Assembly (NCBI GenBank): GCA_951813015.1
Contig: CATOTG010000006.1
Span: forward strand, 372,001 to 436,000
DNA from: an uncultured Thermoanaerobaculia bacterium
GTDB taxonomy: Bacteria; Acidobacteriota; Thermoanaerobaculia; Multivoradales; Multivoraceae
Length of the DNA: 64,000 nucleotides
Direction: 5' to 3'
This document shows, piece after piece, positions 1 to 8,883 of the stretch; position 1 is the first letter of the stretch; the number at the start of each line of letters is the position of its first letter. The notes under the pieces were generated by a model. It ran no database searches, had not been told where the DNA came from, and saw nothing but the letters and a program-made list of their open reading frames with translations. The translations under genes and the position numbers were made by a program.

Positions 1-559
1 AGATCACGTTCCGGTGCAGGTTGCCGCCCTCCCGCGAGGTGGTGTACTCATAACCGATGAACGTCGTCAGGGCGCCCGGCCGGTAGTGGCGTTCCGCGGC
101 GGCGACGATTTCCTGCCAGGCCGTCCGCAAGGTTTCGGGATCCGCGTGCAGGGCAACGAACTCCTGGGCGCCCGGCAGGTAGCCTCCCCGGGCCTTGACC
201 GTCGTCGCGTCGACGTAGCGCCTGACGTCAGGGTCGTCCGCGAGCGGGTGGCCGGGGTCGGCGAGGGCGCGCAGGACCCCGAGGTACTCCGCGTGGTCTG
301 TCACGGCGTAGAAGTCGAGGGCCCGGTCGAGCTGGATCTCGTTGCCCGAGGGATGCAGGATCGCCTCCCCGGCAGCGAAACGGTACGCGTCGTCGGGGGT
401 CGTCCGCGTGGCGAACGAGAAGGCATCGAACGAGTACGCGGTGTGCACGTGCAGGTCGCCGAAGAACGCCGAGCGCTCCTGCCCTCCGGCAGGCGCGAGC
501 GGCGCGACCGCCAGGAGAGTCGCCAGAGTCGCCGGTAGAAGGAGTCGAGGAGGTCGCAT
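1..559 (-). CDS. DUF3604 domain protein, N-terminal part (cut by window edge)
   Basis: The reading frame starts at ATG 559-557 and runs off the left edge, so only the first 186 residues are visible. It opens with a Sec-type signal (MRPPRLLLPATLATLLAVAP), followed by the DUF3604 metal-site signature FFGDLHVHTAYSFDAF, then DFYAVTDHAEYLG and FIGYEYTTSREGGNLHRNVI. DUF3604 proteins are exported PHP-like metal-dependent hydrolases of unsettled substrate. A full-length paralogue with the same motifs lies at 36414-38489. The gene is divergent from the cyclase-family lipoprotein starting at 685, so the roughly 125-bp gap probably holds promoters for both. Family assignment is secure; the substrate is unknown. 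Confidence 0.9.
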   Translation of the reverse strand, partial: MRPPRLLLPATLATLLAVAPLAPAGGQERSAFFGDLHVHTAYSFDAFSFATRTTPDDAYRFAAGEAILHPSGNEIQLDRALDFYAVTDHAEYLGVLRALADPGHPLADDPDVRRYVDATTVKARGGYLPGAQEFVALHADPETLRTAWQEIVAAAERHYRPGALTTFIGYEYTTSREGGNLHRNVI

Positions 560-684
560 GGTGGGCTCCGATCTGGATTCCTTGCGGATGCACGCGTATG
601 GCTATATCACGACGATACAACCCCTCAGGTGCGGCAGAATCGGCCCAGGGATCGGTTCAGGTCCGGCAACATGGAGGAGAGCAT

Positions 685-1764
685 ATGAAGGCCACACATC
701 TGAGGCTCGGCATTGCATGCACACTGCTGATTGGCGTGATTGGCGCCTGTGCAACCGCCCCGGACGGGGAGACCGAACCGGCATCGGACACAGAAGCAGC
801 GGCATCCTCGCCGGAACCCGCTCCGAGCTACTCGCCCGAATCGCGCGATCTCGTCCAGGCCGACATCGAGCGGCTGATGGAGGAACTCTCCAACTGGGGC
901 CGCTGGGGCGACGACGACCAATTGGGGACGGCCAACCTGATCACCCCGGAAAAGCGCCTCGAGGCTCTGGCGCTGGCGACGGAGGGCATCTCCGTCTCGC
1001 TCGCCCATCCCCTGATCATCGAGGAAGCCGTCGACGTGCCGTTCCCGTTCGAGCGCGCGATCCTGGGGCTCCCCGATCCCGACGAGGAGCCGGCGTTTCG
1101 CGGCGGCGTCAGCGATCGCTACGAGATCAGCTACCACGGCTACTCGCACAGCCACATCGACGCCCTGTGCCACATCCTCTACAAGGGGAAGATGTACAAC
1201 GGCTACTCGCAGGACACGGTGACCGCGGAGGGCTGCACGCGTTCTTCGATCTTCAACCTCCGGGGCGGCATCGTCACGCGGGGCATCGTGTTCGACATCC
1301 CGCGCCTCAAGGGCGTGCCGTACCTGGAACCGGGGACGCCCATCTACACCGAGGACCTCGAGGCCTTCGAGGAGATGGCTGGACTCCGCGTCCGTGCCGG
1401 CGACGCCGTCTTCATTCGCACCGGGCGCTGGGCGCGGCGCGCCGAGCTCGGGCCCTGGGCCGTGTCGCAGCACGCGGCTGGCCTCCACGCCTCGACGATG
1501 CCGTGGGTTCGCTCCCGCGACATCTCGTTCATCGGCTCCGATGCGGCGCTCGACGTCGTTCCCTCGCTGGTGGAGGGCGTCGACCTTCCGGTTCACGTCC
1601 TGACGATCGTCGCGATGGGCATCGACATCTTCGACAACCAGGACCTCGAGGCCGTCGCCGAGACGGCGGCCGAGCTGGGTCGCTGGGAGTTCCTGCTCGT
1701 GGCGGGGCCGCTGGCCGTCGAAACCGGAACCGGCTCGCCGGTCAACGCACTGGCGATCTTTTGA
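685..1764 (+). CDS. Cyclase-family (kynurenine formamidase-like) lipoprotein
   Basis: A 359-residue protein. An upstream in-frame start exists at 598, but ATG 685 is preceded by a good ribosome-binding site (GGAGGAGA, 673-680) and begins a lipoprotein signal (MKATHLRLGIACTLLIGVIGAC), so it was chosen. An acidic linker follows, then a PF04199 cyclase fold. The metal-binding segment reads HGYSHSHIDALCHILYKG, the family's HxxTHxDxxxH pattern with Ser for Thr, and downstream is the conserved AGDAVFIRTGRW. Family members hydrolyse formyl-kynurenine or related cyclic or amide substrates. Here the enzyme would be membrane-anchored on the periplasmic side. The substrate cannot be told from sequence. 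Confidence 0.88.
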   Translation: MKATHLRLGIACTLLIGVIGACATAPDGETEPASDTEAAASSPEPAPSYSPESRDLVQADIERLMEELSNWGRWGDDDQLGTANLITPEKRLEALALATEGISVSLAHPLIIEEAVDVPFPFERAILGLPDPDEEPAFRGGVSDRYEISYHGYSHSHIDALCHILYKGKMYNGYSQDTVTAEGCTRSSIFNLRGGIVTRGIVFDIPRLKGVPYLEPGTPIYTEDLEAFEEMAGLRVRAGDAVFIRTGRWARRAELGPWAVSQHAAGLHASTMPWVRSRDISFIGSDAALDVVPSLVEGVDLPVHVLTIVAMGIDIFDNQDLEAVAETAAELGRWEFLLVAGPLAVETGTGSPVNALAIF

Positions 1765-1835
1765 GGGTTGCCACAAGATCGACTTCGCGATCGTCCCTGC
1801 GACGGTCGGCGACGCAATCACTGAAGGAGAGACGT

Positions 1836-1916
1836 TTGATCGATTTCGAGATTCCACAAGAGACAAGGGCCGTGCGCGCCAAGGTGCGCGAGTTCGTCCA
1901 GCAGGGCTGGCGCTAG
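1836..1916 (+). pseudogene. Acyl-CoA dehydrogenase N-terminal remnant (26 codons)
   Basis: A TTG start at 1836 lies just downstream of a GAAGGAGAG ribosome-binding site (about 1823-1831). It opens a frame reading LIDFEIPQETRAVRAKVREFV, which matches the extreme N-terminus of acyl-CoA dehydrogenases, then stops at TAG 1914-1916. The FAD-binding and catalytic domains, some 350 further residues, are absent. The next gene (PhyH family) starts 17 bases later, so the rest was probably removed by a deletion reaching to the dioxygenase promoter region. Recognition rests on a short match and is an inference. Confidence 0.6.
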
Positions 1917-1932
1917 AATCACCTCCACTGTG

Positions 1933-3114
1933 ATGAACGACACGCAGAGCGCAAGCGAACCTGTGACGGCGCCGACTCGGGCGGAGCACGCGGCCGGGAT
2001 GGCGGCCTACCAGGAAGCGGGGCTGCGGCTCGCCGCGGACATCGGCAACCGGGGCCCGATTCGCCTGACCGACGGCGGCAGGCTCCATCCGGACATCCTG
2101 GCGGCGTACTGGAAGCACGGGTTCTACGTCTTCGAGGGGCTCATCGACGGCGACGAGGTGGCCGAGTTGCGGCGCGACGCCAACGAGATGCTGGAGCGCG
2201 CGCCGGTGGGTCCCGATGCGGACGTGGATGCACGGGGGCGCCCGGCGCTGGGGCTCGACTACGCCCGCCGGCCGTATCTCTTCGCCAAGCCTCTGGCCGA
2301 CCCCTGGGGCGGCACCGGGCTTCTCAGCGGACGTCACCCGACGCAGATGACACAGCCGCTACCCGACGAGGACGCGCCCGCGGACATCGTCTTCCTGATG
2401 AGCTCCATGTGCCAGGCGATGCCGTCCGGGCTGCGGCTCTACGGCCACCCGCACCTCCTCGAGATCGCGGCCGCGATCAACGGCGACGATTTCGTGCCCT
2501 TCAACGATTCGATCTTCGTCAAGCAGCCGGGTCTCGGCGGTTCCGTGGCGTGGCACCAGGACGGCGTCACCCACTGGGGTTCTCCGGATTGGGACGAAGG
2601 CATCCACGGCTTCAACTTCCAGGTGCAGCTTTACCCCACGGCTCCGGCGAGCTGCCTCTGGGTGGTGCCGGGCACCCACAAGCAAGGGAAGATCGACATC
2701 GAGGCGCGGGTCCGGGAAAACGGAGGAAGCGAGCAGCTCCCCGGGGCCCTGCCGCTCGTCTGCGACGCCGGCGACGTGACGATCGTCAACCGCCAGATGC
2801 TCCACGCCTCGTTCGCCAACACGTCATCGGAGCTGCGCATTTCGCTCACCTTCGGCTTCCACCGCCGCAAGTCGGTCGAAGGACAGAAGGGCGCGCTCGG
2901 CGTTGAAGCCGACGAAGTCGTCCACGACGCTCAGCGCATCTTCGATCGCTCGTCCGTGATCGCCGTGGCGGTCGACGCCCGCCGGCAGCACCGGCCGGAT
3001 GAGCGCTCGTTCGTCTACGAGCCCTTCGCCGGCCTGGAGGACGACTTCCGCTTCAACGACGAGACGTTCGAACGGGTGATCCGGGACTACAACCTGAACG
3101 ACTTGGCGATCTAG
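1933..3114 (+). CDS. Phytanoyl-CoA dioxygenase (PhyH) family protein
   Basis: A 393-residue protein; GTG 1930 directly precedes ATG 1933 and either could start. It belongs to the Fe(II)/2-oxoglutarate oxygenases of the PhyH family. The proximal iron ligands are visible as SVAWHQDGVTHWG (HxD), and the distal His and 2-oxoglutarate-binding Arg in NRQMLHASFANTSSELRISLTFGFH. The segment WVVPGTHKQGKIDI is the usual loop before the distal strand. PhyH relatives hydroxylate lipids or small metabolites; the substrate is not predictable. There is no recognisable ribosome-binding site. A second, clearly different PhyH protein lies on the opposite strand at 3502-4329, converging on this gene. Confidence 0.9.
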   Translation: MNDTQSASEPVTAPTRAEHAAGMAAYQEAGLRLAADIGNRGPIRLTDGGRLHPDILAAYWKHGFYVFEGLIDGDEVAELRRDANEMLERAPVGPDADVDARGRPALGLDYARRPYLFAKPLADPWGGTGLLSGRHPTQMTQPLPDEDAPADIVFLMSSMCQAMPSGLRLYGHPHLLEIAAAINGDDFVPFNDSIFVKQPGLGGSVAWHQDGVTHWGSPDWDEGIHGFNFQVQLYPTAPASCLWVVPGTHKQGKIDIEARVRENGGSEQLPGALPLVCDAGDVTIVNRQMLHASFANTSSELRISLTFGFHRRKSVEGQKGALGVEADEVVHDAQRIFDRSSVIAVAVDARRQHRPDERSFVYEPFAGLEDDFRFNDETFERVIRDYNLNDLAI

Positions 3115-3115
3115 C

Positions 3116-3213
3116 CAGCAAGGCCCGAAGATGGGGCATATCGGGCCGCCCTCGATTCGGGGAACGAGGGCGACCGGGGAGCAACCCATGTGGCGCGAGC
3201 CCGCGCCACATGC
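3116..3213 (+). repeat. Intergenic repeat family A, copy 1
   Basis: About 98 bp starting CCAGCAAGGCCCGAAG, with the core GGGGCATATCGGGCCG, and ending in a hairpin whose arms are ATGTGGCGCG and CGCGCCACAT. It aligns over its whole length, at roughly 80 percent by eye, with the complement of 16869-16969, and its first third matches 62216-62265. It lies immediately after the PhyH stop codon. The remainder of the gap (3214-3501) shows no gene or motif I can support. Confidence 0.7.
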
Positions 3214-3501
3214 GATCCGCTCCACTGCGGGGCCGGAGGTCTTCACGCAACTCGGACAGGTACCTCCGTCATGAGCGTTTTCCAATAGACAATAGAGAAA
3301 CGTAGAACGCCGGAGGCCGTGGACCTCGATGCAGTCAGCGAGGGCGCGATGGGCAGCGAGGAGTTCCTGCCGCGGAACGGCGGCCATCATCGCCTCGCTA
3401 CGATCGCGACGATGTCGGCCGCGTAGGCAGCCAGGGCGCGCAGACTGGAAGTTCCGGGGGTGCGTCGCCATCGTCGGCCGGGACGGCGACAATACCGCCC
3501 T

Positions 3502-4329
3502 TCAGGTCTTGGGTGACCGACCGGCAACCAGAATCGAGAACTGTCTATCCGGGTCGTCCTGGAGAACGGGCCGGTAGCCGCCGGCGCTCTCGTCGGGCTC
3601 CATGCGGCAGGCCCCGTCGGGGGCGAGCTGAACGATATAGGCCTTGCGGACCTCGGAGGTGAGATTGGGCCCGGTGGCGTGCGGCGTGAGTGAGGAGAAG
3701 ACAACGATGCTGCCTGCACTTGCCGGTGCGGCGAGCCCTTCGGCATCTTCGTCCGCACAGCAGTAGCCGAGATCGGTGGTCCAGTGCTCGAGCGTGCCGT
3801 GGCGGTGCAGTCCCGGAAGCACCTGGGGGCACCCGTTGCTGACCGTGGCGTCGGTCAATGCGATCCAGCAGGTGAGATAGCTCTGCGGTTCGAGGAACCC
3901 GTAGCCGTTGTCCTGATGCCAGGGAAAGGGGGCTGGAACGCTCGGCTTCTTGTAGACCGCCTGGTCCCAGTAGAGCCGCACGTCGGGACCCACGAGGTCC
4001 CAGGCGAGATCGCGAAAGACTGACCCCGCACAAAAGTCACGGAGAAAGGTCGAGCGCTTCACCAGGTGGACGGTGAAGGTGATCTCGTCGGCGCGGGCGA
4101 TGAAGCGGCGCCCCTGTGGCTGCTTGCGCAACGCCGCTTCGGCCTCGGCTTCCCAGGGGTCGATCTCGGCGATCAGACGCTCGAGGGTGGACGGCTCGAC
4201 CGCGTCCTCAAGCACGAAGAAGCCCTGCTCGCTCCATTGGCGGGCCTGCGCGGAAGAGATGCGCCGGTACGGACCGCCTCCGGGAGCCCAGCGAAAGTCC
4301 TGGTTGAGCGGATGGAGCTTCGGCGTCAT
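3502..4329 (-). CDS. Phytanoyl-CoA dioxygenase (PhyH) family protein
   Basis: A 275-residue Fe(II)/2-oxoglutarate oxygenase of the PhyH family. The iron site is PFPWHQDNGYGFLEPQ (HxD) with the distal His in SLTPHATGPNLTSEVRKAY, where the downstream Arg would bind 2-oxoglutarate. QVLPGLHRHGTLEHW forms the conserved loop. ATG 4329 overlaps the stop of the preceding 75-codon frame by ATGA, suggesting translational coupling. The protein is only distantly similar to the PhyH protein at 1933-3114, so this is not a recent duplicate. Substrate unknown. Confidence 0.88.
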   Translation of the reverse strand: MTPKLHPLNQDFRWAPGGGPYRRISSAQARQWSEQGFFVLEDAVEPSTLERLIAEIDPWEAEAEAALRKQPQGRRFIARADEITFTVHLVKRSTFLRDFCAGSVFRDLAWDLVGPDVRLYWDQAVYKKPSVPAPFPWHQDNGYGFLEPQSYLTCWIALTDATVSNGCPQVLPGLHRHGTLEHWTTDLGYCCADEDAEGLAAPASAGSIVVFSSLTPHATGPNLTSEVRKAYIVQLAPDGACRMEPDESAGGYRPVLQDDPDRQFSILVAGRSPKT

Positions 4330-4553
4330 GCCCGATCCGCAACTGACGGGTCCGGCACGGCCGCGAGGACCAAACCGCCGATCGGCGCGCTGCGACCGGC
4401 CTCCCGGCCGAGCGACTCGAAATTCTCCACGTCCAGGCAGCGGCTGTCGAAGAAATCGAGCACCTGCTGACGCGCGGGCGCGGCGGTCGAGATGCCGAAG
4501 TGCATGCTCTCGCCGTAGAACGACTTCAGGGCGTATCTCATGCAGGTCCCCAT
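4326..4553 (-). CDS. Unrecognised 75-residue protein, possibly a gene fragment
   Basis: The frame starts MGTCMRYALKSFYGESMHFG and ends at a stop that overlaps the start of the downstream PhyH gene (ATGA). Its own ATG overlaps the stop of the alpha/beta-hydrolase remnant (TGATG). Such tight packing is typical of real operon genes, yet the neighbour upstream is a pseudogene and this frame matches no family I recognise. It has no signal peptide or membrane segment. It may be the tail of a longer gene lost with the deletion that destroyed the hydrolase. Confidence 0.4.
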   Translation of the reverse strand: MGTCMRYALKSFYGESMHFGISTAAPARQQVLDFFDSRCLDVENFESLGREAGRSAPIGGLVLAAVPDPSVADRA

Positions 4554-4784
4554 CACGAGGTAGGGCTTTCGGCGATGAACTCGGTGACGACGCGGACGAC
4601 TTCTTCCTGTTGCGAGACGGGCATCAGGCGATCGGCTCCCTCGATGATGTGCAACTGTACCTGCGGGACCCTATCCGCCAGGAAGCTGGCGTGCTCCACC
4701 GGACAGGCCCATGATGACGACCTCGTCGATCGACAGGGAATCGAGCAGCGCGACGTACGCATCCGCCTGTGCTGCCCATCACCT
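4553..4784 (-). pseudogene. Alpha/beta-hydrolase remnant with internal deletion and frameshift
   Basis: Two pieces of one alpha/beta-hydrolase are joined here. In one frame, WAAQADAYVALLDSLSIDEV is followed by VIMGLSGG, the nucleophile-elbow region. One base out of frame, the text continues ADRVPQVQLHIIEGADRLMP then VSQQEEVVRVVTEF, the C-terminal strand and helix; family members usually have His where GADR has Arg. The roughly 100 residues of cap and core between the two pieces are missing, as is everything before residue WAAQ, where an in-frame TGA occurs. A functional enzyme is excluded. The segment 4785-4865 up to the carbonic anhydrase stop shows nothing. Confidence 0.75.
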
Positions 4785-4865
4785 CGTCGCCCTGGCCTGC
4801 GACGCCGACTGTGCGTCGGCCTTCTGGACCCCGCGGTCAGGACTCCTGGCGAAGATCGGACCGAG

Positions 4866-5696
4866 TCAGTCCTTCCGTTCGATCGTGCGTTCGTTCAGCG
4901 GCTGCACCGGGCGCGCGTTCATCGGATAGAGGGCCGCGAACGCGTCGATCTGGTCCTGCGAAACGGCGACCGACTCGGTCATCACAACCCAACTGACGAT
5001 CTCCGAGCAGCCAGGCGTGGTCAGCGAACCGGGGTAGCGATAGTGGCTGCCCCCCTCCGGCAGCAACGCCCGCGGATCGAGCGCCGCCAGTGCTCCGGGC
5101 GGCTCGCCGGCGGCGGGAATCGCCTCCCAGATGCTCTGGATCGTCGGATCGGCTTCGCCCGCCTCCAGGAACACTCCGATTACCGCCAGATCGTCCTCGG
5201 CGGCGGCATGCACGAAGTGGATGTCGATCGGGGCGGCGCTTCCCTCCACGGTGTGCTCGCTGGGATGGTGAAAGTGGAACTGCAGCAGCGCGAACTCCCG
5301 TCCCTCCAGGCTGATCGCACTTCCCTCCGCCACGTTGACCACAATCGTGTGGCCGTTGTCGACCACCTCGGCGTCGCCGGGCTGCCAGCGGATCTCGAGT
5401 TCGCTCTCGCCGCCGGCCACAGCCCCGGTGATGTCCACCGGCGACTGCCGCGCGCCGTCGTCGCAGGCCGCGAAGGACTGGTCGAGCGAGCCCCACATGG
5501 CGGGGCCGGTGTCGCCTTCGTAGGACCAGTGGATCTCGTGGCCGCCTTCGCCCTCGTCTTCTTCGTGTTCTTCGTGCTGGACGTCCACCTCGGTGTCAGC
5601 GACGGCATCGTCGACCTGGTCGGTCTGACACGCCGGAAGGGCGACGGCGATGACGAAGGTCGCGAGAATGGCGCCGGGGACTCCGGGTCTGCGCAT
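4866..5696 (-). CDS. Alpha-class carbonic anhydrase, lipoprotein
   Basis: A 276-residue protein hydrating CO2 in the periplasm or at the outer membrane. The start MRRPGVPGAILATFVIAVAL leads to the lipobox-like LPAC. An acidic, His-bearing spacer (VQHEEHEEDEGEGGHEIHW) precedes the catalytic domain. The three zinc ligands are visible in LLQFHFHHPSEH and DIHFVHAA, and YRYPGSLTTPGCSE is the family's substrate-pocket loop. QSPVDI near the domain start is also diagnostic. It follows the metal-efflux genes on the same strand with an 84-bp gap; the acidic/His spacer could bind zinc, which would fit that neighbourhood, but this is inference. Confidence 0.93.
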   Translation of the reverse strand: MRRPGVPGAILATFVIAVALPACQTDQVDDAVADTEVDVQHEEHEEDEGEGGHEIHWSYEGDTGPAMWGSLDQSFAACDDGARQSPVDITGAVAGGESELEIRWQPGDAEVVDNGHTIVVNVAEGSAISLEGREFALLQFHFHHPSEHTVEGSAAPIDIHFVHAAAEDDLAVIGVFLEAGEADPTIQSIWEAIPAAGEPPGALAALDPRALLPEGGSHYRYPGSLTTPGCSEIVSWVVMTESVAVSQDQIDAFAALYPMNARPVQPLNERTIERKD

Positions 5697-5780
5697 GATG
5701 GGCTCCTCCCTGTCTTTGATCTGACGTAGCCGAGAATAGCGCGCAGTCTCTGACGAAACGCCCGCCTGCTGACGTGGTCT

Positions 5781-8700
5781 TCATCGCTTCAGGGATCGTA
5801 CATACAGCACCGGCACGACGACGAGGTTGAGGAACGTCGACGTCAGCAGACCGCCGAGAATGACCTGGGCCATCGGACTCAGGATCTCGTTGCCCGGGGC
5901 GCCGGCGGCGAAGACCAGCGGCGCCAGCGCCAGCCCGGCGGTCAGCGCGGTCATCAGGATGGGCGGCATGCGCTCTTTTGACCCGCGCCGGACGGCCTCT
6001 TCGAGGGACAGTCCTTCGCGGAGAAGGCGCCGATAGTTGCCGACCAGCAGGACGCCGTTCCGCGTCGCGATGCCGAACAGCGTGACGAAGCCGACGACGG
6101 TGGCGAGCGACAGGACGCCGCCGCCGAGAGCCACCGCGACGACCCCGCCGACCAGGGCGAGCGGGACGTTGACCAGCATCGCCAGCGTGTCGCGGTGGCT
6201 GCCGAACTCGAGGTAGAGCAGGCCATACATCCCGGCCAGGATGAGTGCGACGAGCAGGCCCATCGTCGAGAAGCGCCGGGCGGCCTCCTCGAACTGCCCG
6301 CCAAACGTCACGAAGTAGCCAGACGGCAGATCGACTTCCGCGTCGACGGCGGCCCGCGCGCGTTCCACCGTGCCCACGAGGTCCGCGCCCGCGACGTTCG
6401 CCGTGACCATCGCGACCCGCTGGGCGTTCTCCCGGCGGATGAGCGACGGACCCAGGGCGTGGCGCACGCTGCCAACCGCGCCCAGGCGCACGAGATCACC
6501 GGCTGGCGTCGAGACCGGAAGAGCCGCGACCCGGTCCGGCTCGGCCCGGAGATCAGGCGGCAGGCGGACCGCGATGTCGGAGGCCAGCCCCTCCTCCACG
6601 ATCTCGCCGACGACGACGCCCTGGAAGAGCGCCTCCACCGCCTCGCCGAGATCCGCCAGGCTCAGCCCGTACCGGGCCATCGCCGTGCGGTCGAAGTCGA
6701 CGACGAGTTGCGGCACGGGCGACTGCTCCTGGTTCGACAGGTCGACGATTCCGGGCACGCCCCCGAGCACCTGCTCGATCCGCGCCGCGAGCGATCGCAG
6801 CACGGCGAGATCGGGGCCGAAGACCTTGACCGCGAGGTTCGTCCGCGAGCCCGAGATCATGTGGTCGATCCGGTGACTGATCGGCTGCCCGAAGGTGACG
6901 GCGGCGCCCGGAATCGCGGCAACGGCGCGGCGCATCTCCGCCACCAGTTCGTCCTTCAAGCGGCCGTCTTCGAGCCGGGACAGCACGACCTCCATCTCCG
7001 AAGCGTTCACGCCCTGGACGTGCTCGTCCTTCTCCGCGCGACCTGTCCGCCGGCTCGTCGAGACGACTTCGGGAAACGCGAGCAGCGCCTCTTCGACCTG
7101 GCTTCCCAGCCGATCGCTCTCCGCGAGCGGAATGCCGGGCGCGCTGACCACGGACACGGTGAGCGACCCCTCGTTGAACGGCGGCAGGAAGCTGCGCCCC
7201 AGCCCGGGCAGGAGGGCGGCCGCGAGCACGACCAGCAGGGCCGATGAAGAAAGCACCGCCCAGCGGTGCGAGAGGCACCAGTCGAGGGTCGGGGCGTAAG
7301 CCCGTTGGAAGGCGCGCAGGAGCCACGGTCCCCGGACCCGGAGCGCCCGCCCCCGGCCCAGGAACAGCACCGCGAGCACCGGCGTCACCGTCACCGCCAC
7401 GACCAAAGAAGCTGCGAGCGCCGCGATGAACGCGAGCCCGAGCGGCCGCAAGAGCCGGCCCTCGAGTCCCGGAAGGAAGAAGATCGGAACGAACACGAGG
7501 ACGACGATCAGGGTGGCCAGGAGGATCGGGCTCAGCACTTCCCGGGTGGCGGCGGCCGCGACCTCTTCCGGCGCCCGACGCTCGCCTTCCGGCAAGCGGC
7601 GTTCGTCTCTCATCCGCCGGAAGATGTTCTCGATCGCGATGATCGCGTCGTCCACCAGGAGGCCGACCGCGATCGACAGGCCGCCCAGCGTCATCGTGTC
7701 GAGCTGCAGCCCGAAGGCGGAGATCACGAGGATCCCGGCGACCAGGGAGAGCGGGATCGCGAACGCCGAGATGAAGGTCGTGCGGACGCTGCCGAGGAAG
7801 AGCGCCAGGATGACGATGACCAGGATCGCTCCGTCGCGAAGCGCCTCGGAGACGTTGCCGATCGCCACCTCGATGAAGTCGGCCTGACGGAAGTTCTCGC
7901 CCTCCAGGGTTACCCCCTCGGGCAGAGTCGGCTGCAGCCGCGCGAGGGTTTCATCGATCGCCGCGGTCAGGTCGAGCGTGTTCGCCCCCGGCTGCTTCTG
8001 CACCGACAGGATGACCGCCGGACGGTTGCGGTACGAAGCCGCGCCGCGGGCGGGCGCCGGCCCCCATTCGACGTCCGCGACGTCGCCAACGCGAAGCGGG
8101 ATCCCGCCGTCGACCCGCACGACGGCGGCCGCTACCTCCTCCGGGCTGCGCGCCCGGCTGCGCACCCGCACGATGTGCTCTTCTCCGGCCTCCACGTGGA
8201 AGCCCGCCGCCAGGCTGCGGCTCGACCGGGCCACGGCGTCGATCACGTCGGCGAGCGGAAGGTCGTTCTGGGCAAGAACGGTGGGGCGCACCGTGACCTG
8301 GAGCTGCCTCTGCTCGCCGCCGATTGGAACGACCTGGGACACCCCGGGGAGCGACAGGAGAGTCCGCCGCACGATCGTCTCCGCTACCCGGCGCAGCTCC
8401 ATCGAACTGACGCCGCCGTCCTTGACGGGAGTAGAGGTCATCGCGATGAAGGTGATCTCGCCCATGATCGACGAGATCGGTCCGAGCTCCGGCGCCTCGG
8501 CCTGCGCCGGAAGGTCGACCCGCTGCAGGCGCTCGCTCACGACCTGACGGGCGCGGTAGATGTCGGTTCCCCAATCGAACTCGACCCATGCCACCGAGAT
8601 CCCGTCGGCCGAGATCGACCGCAACCGCCGCACCCCGGGCGAGCCGTTGATCGCCGACTCGACCGCCCAGGTCACGAGGAGCTCGACCTCCTCCGCGGCC

Positions 8701-8873
8701 ATTCCCGGGGCTTCCGTGATCACGGTCACCGTGGGCGCCGAGAGGTCGGGGAAAATGTCCACCGGCAGACTCAGGATCCAGGCCGCTCCACCCACGGTGA
8801 GCAGCACCGCCCCGGCGACGACCAGCAGCCGATGGCGCAGGGAGAAGCGAAGCAGTCGCTCCAGAGGGCCCAT
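5781..8873 (-). CDS. Heavy-metal-type RND efflux pump (CusA/CzcA-like)
   Basis: A 1030-residue inner-membrane proton-driven exporter of the length and architecture of RND permeases. An N-terminal membrane helix (LRHRLLVVAGAVLLTVGGAA) leads into the porter domain with VDIFPDLSAPTVTVITEAPG. The proton-relay segment in TM4 reads GLLVDDAIIAIENIFRR, and the C-terminal half repeats the fold, ending PVLYVRSLKR. It lies 10 bp downstream of a His-rich adaptor gene and is followed by carbonic anhydrase. Together with the TolC-like channel at 10497-11697 it forms a complete tripartite system. The His-rich partner proteins argue for a divalent or monovalent metal substrate, but the specific ion cannot be assigned. 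Confidence 0.92.
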   Translation of the reverse strand: MGPLERLLRFSLRHRLLVVAGAVLLTVGGAAWILSLPVDIFPDLSAPTVTVITEAPGMAAEEVELLVTWAVESAINGSPGVRRLRSISADGISVAWVEFDWGTDIYRARQVVSERLQRVDLPAQAEAPELGPISSIMGEITFIAMTSTPVKDGGVSSMELRRVAETIVRRTLLSLPGVSQVVPIGGEQRQLQVTVRPTVLAQNDLPLADVIDAVARSSRSLAAGFHVEAGEEHIVRVRSRARSPEEVAAAVVRVDGGIPLRVGDVADVEWGPAPARGAASYRNRPAVILSVQKQPGANTLDLTAAIDETLARLQPTLPEGVTLEGENFRQADFIEVAIGNVSEALRDGAILVIVILALFLGSVRTTFISAFAIPLSLVAGILVISAFGLQLDTMTLGGLSIAVGLLVDDAIIAIENIFRRMRDERRLPEGERRAPEEVAAAATREVLSPILLATLIVVLVFVPIFFLPGLEGRLLRPLGLAFIAALAASLVVAVTVTPVLAVLFLGRGRALRVRGPWLLRAFQRAYAPTLDWCLSHRWAVLSSSALLVVLAAALLPGLGRSFLPPFNEGSLTVSVVSAPGIPLAESDRLGSQVEEALLAFPEVVSTSRRTGRAEKDEHVQGVNASEMEVVLSRLEDGRLKDELVAEMRRAVAAIPGAAVTFGQPISHRIDHMISGSRTNLAVKVFGPDLAVLRSLAARIEQVLGGVPGIVDLSNQEQSPVPQLVVDFDRTAMARYGLSLADLGEAVEALFQGVVVGEIVEEGLASDIAVRLPPDLRAEPDRVAALPVSTPAGDLVRLGAVGSVRHALGPSLIRRENAQRVAMVTANVAGADLVGTVERARAAVDAEVDLPSGYFVTFGGQFEEAARRFSTMGLLVALILAGMYGLLYLEFGSHRDTLAMLVNVPLALVGGVVAVALGGGVLSLATVVGFVTLFGIATRNGVLLVGNYRRLLREGLSLEEAVRRGSKERMPPILMTALTAGLALAPLVFAAGAPGNEILSPMAQVILGGLLTSTFLNLVVVPVLYVRSLKR

Positions 8874-8883
8874 CCTTCCGGCC

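Noticed and set aside
2824..3492. Minus-strand open frame across the PhyH 3' end and the gap
   Set aside because: It runs antisense through the PhyH C-terminus and through repeat A, with no start signal or family similarity.
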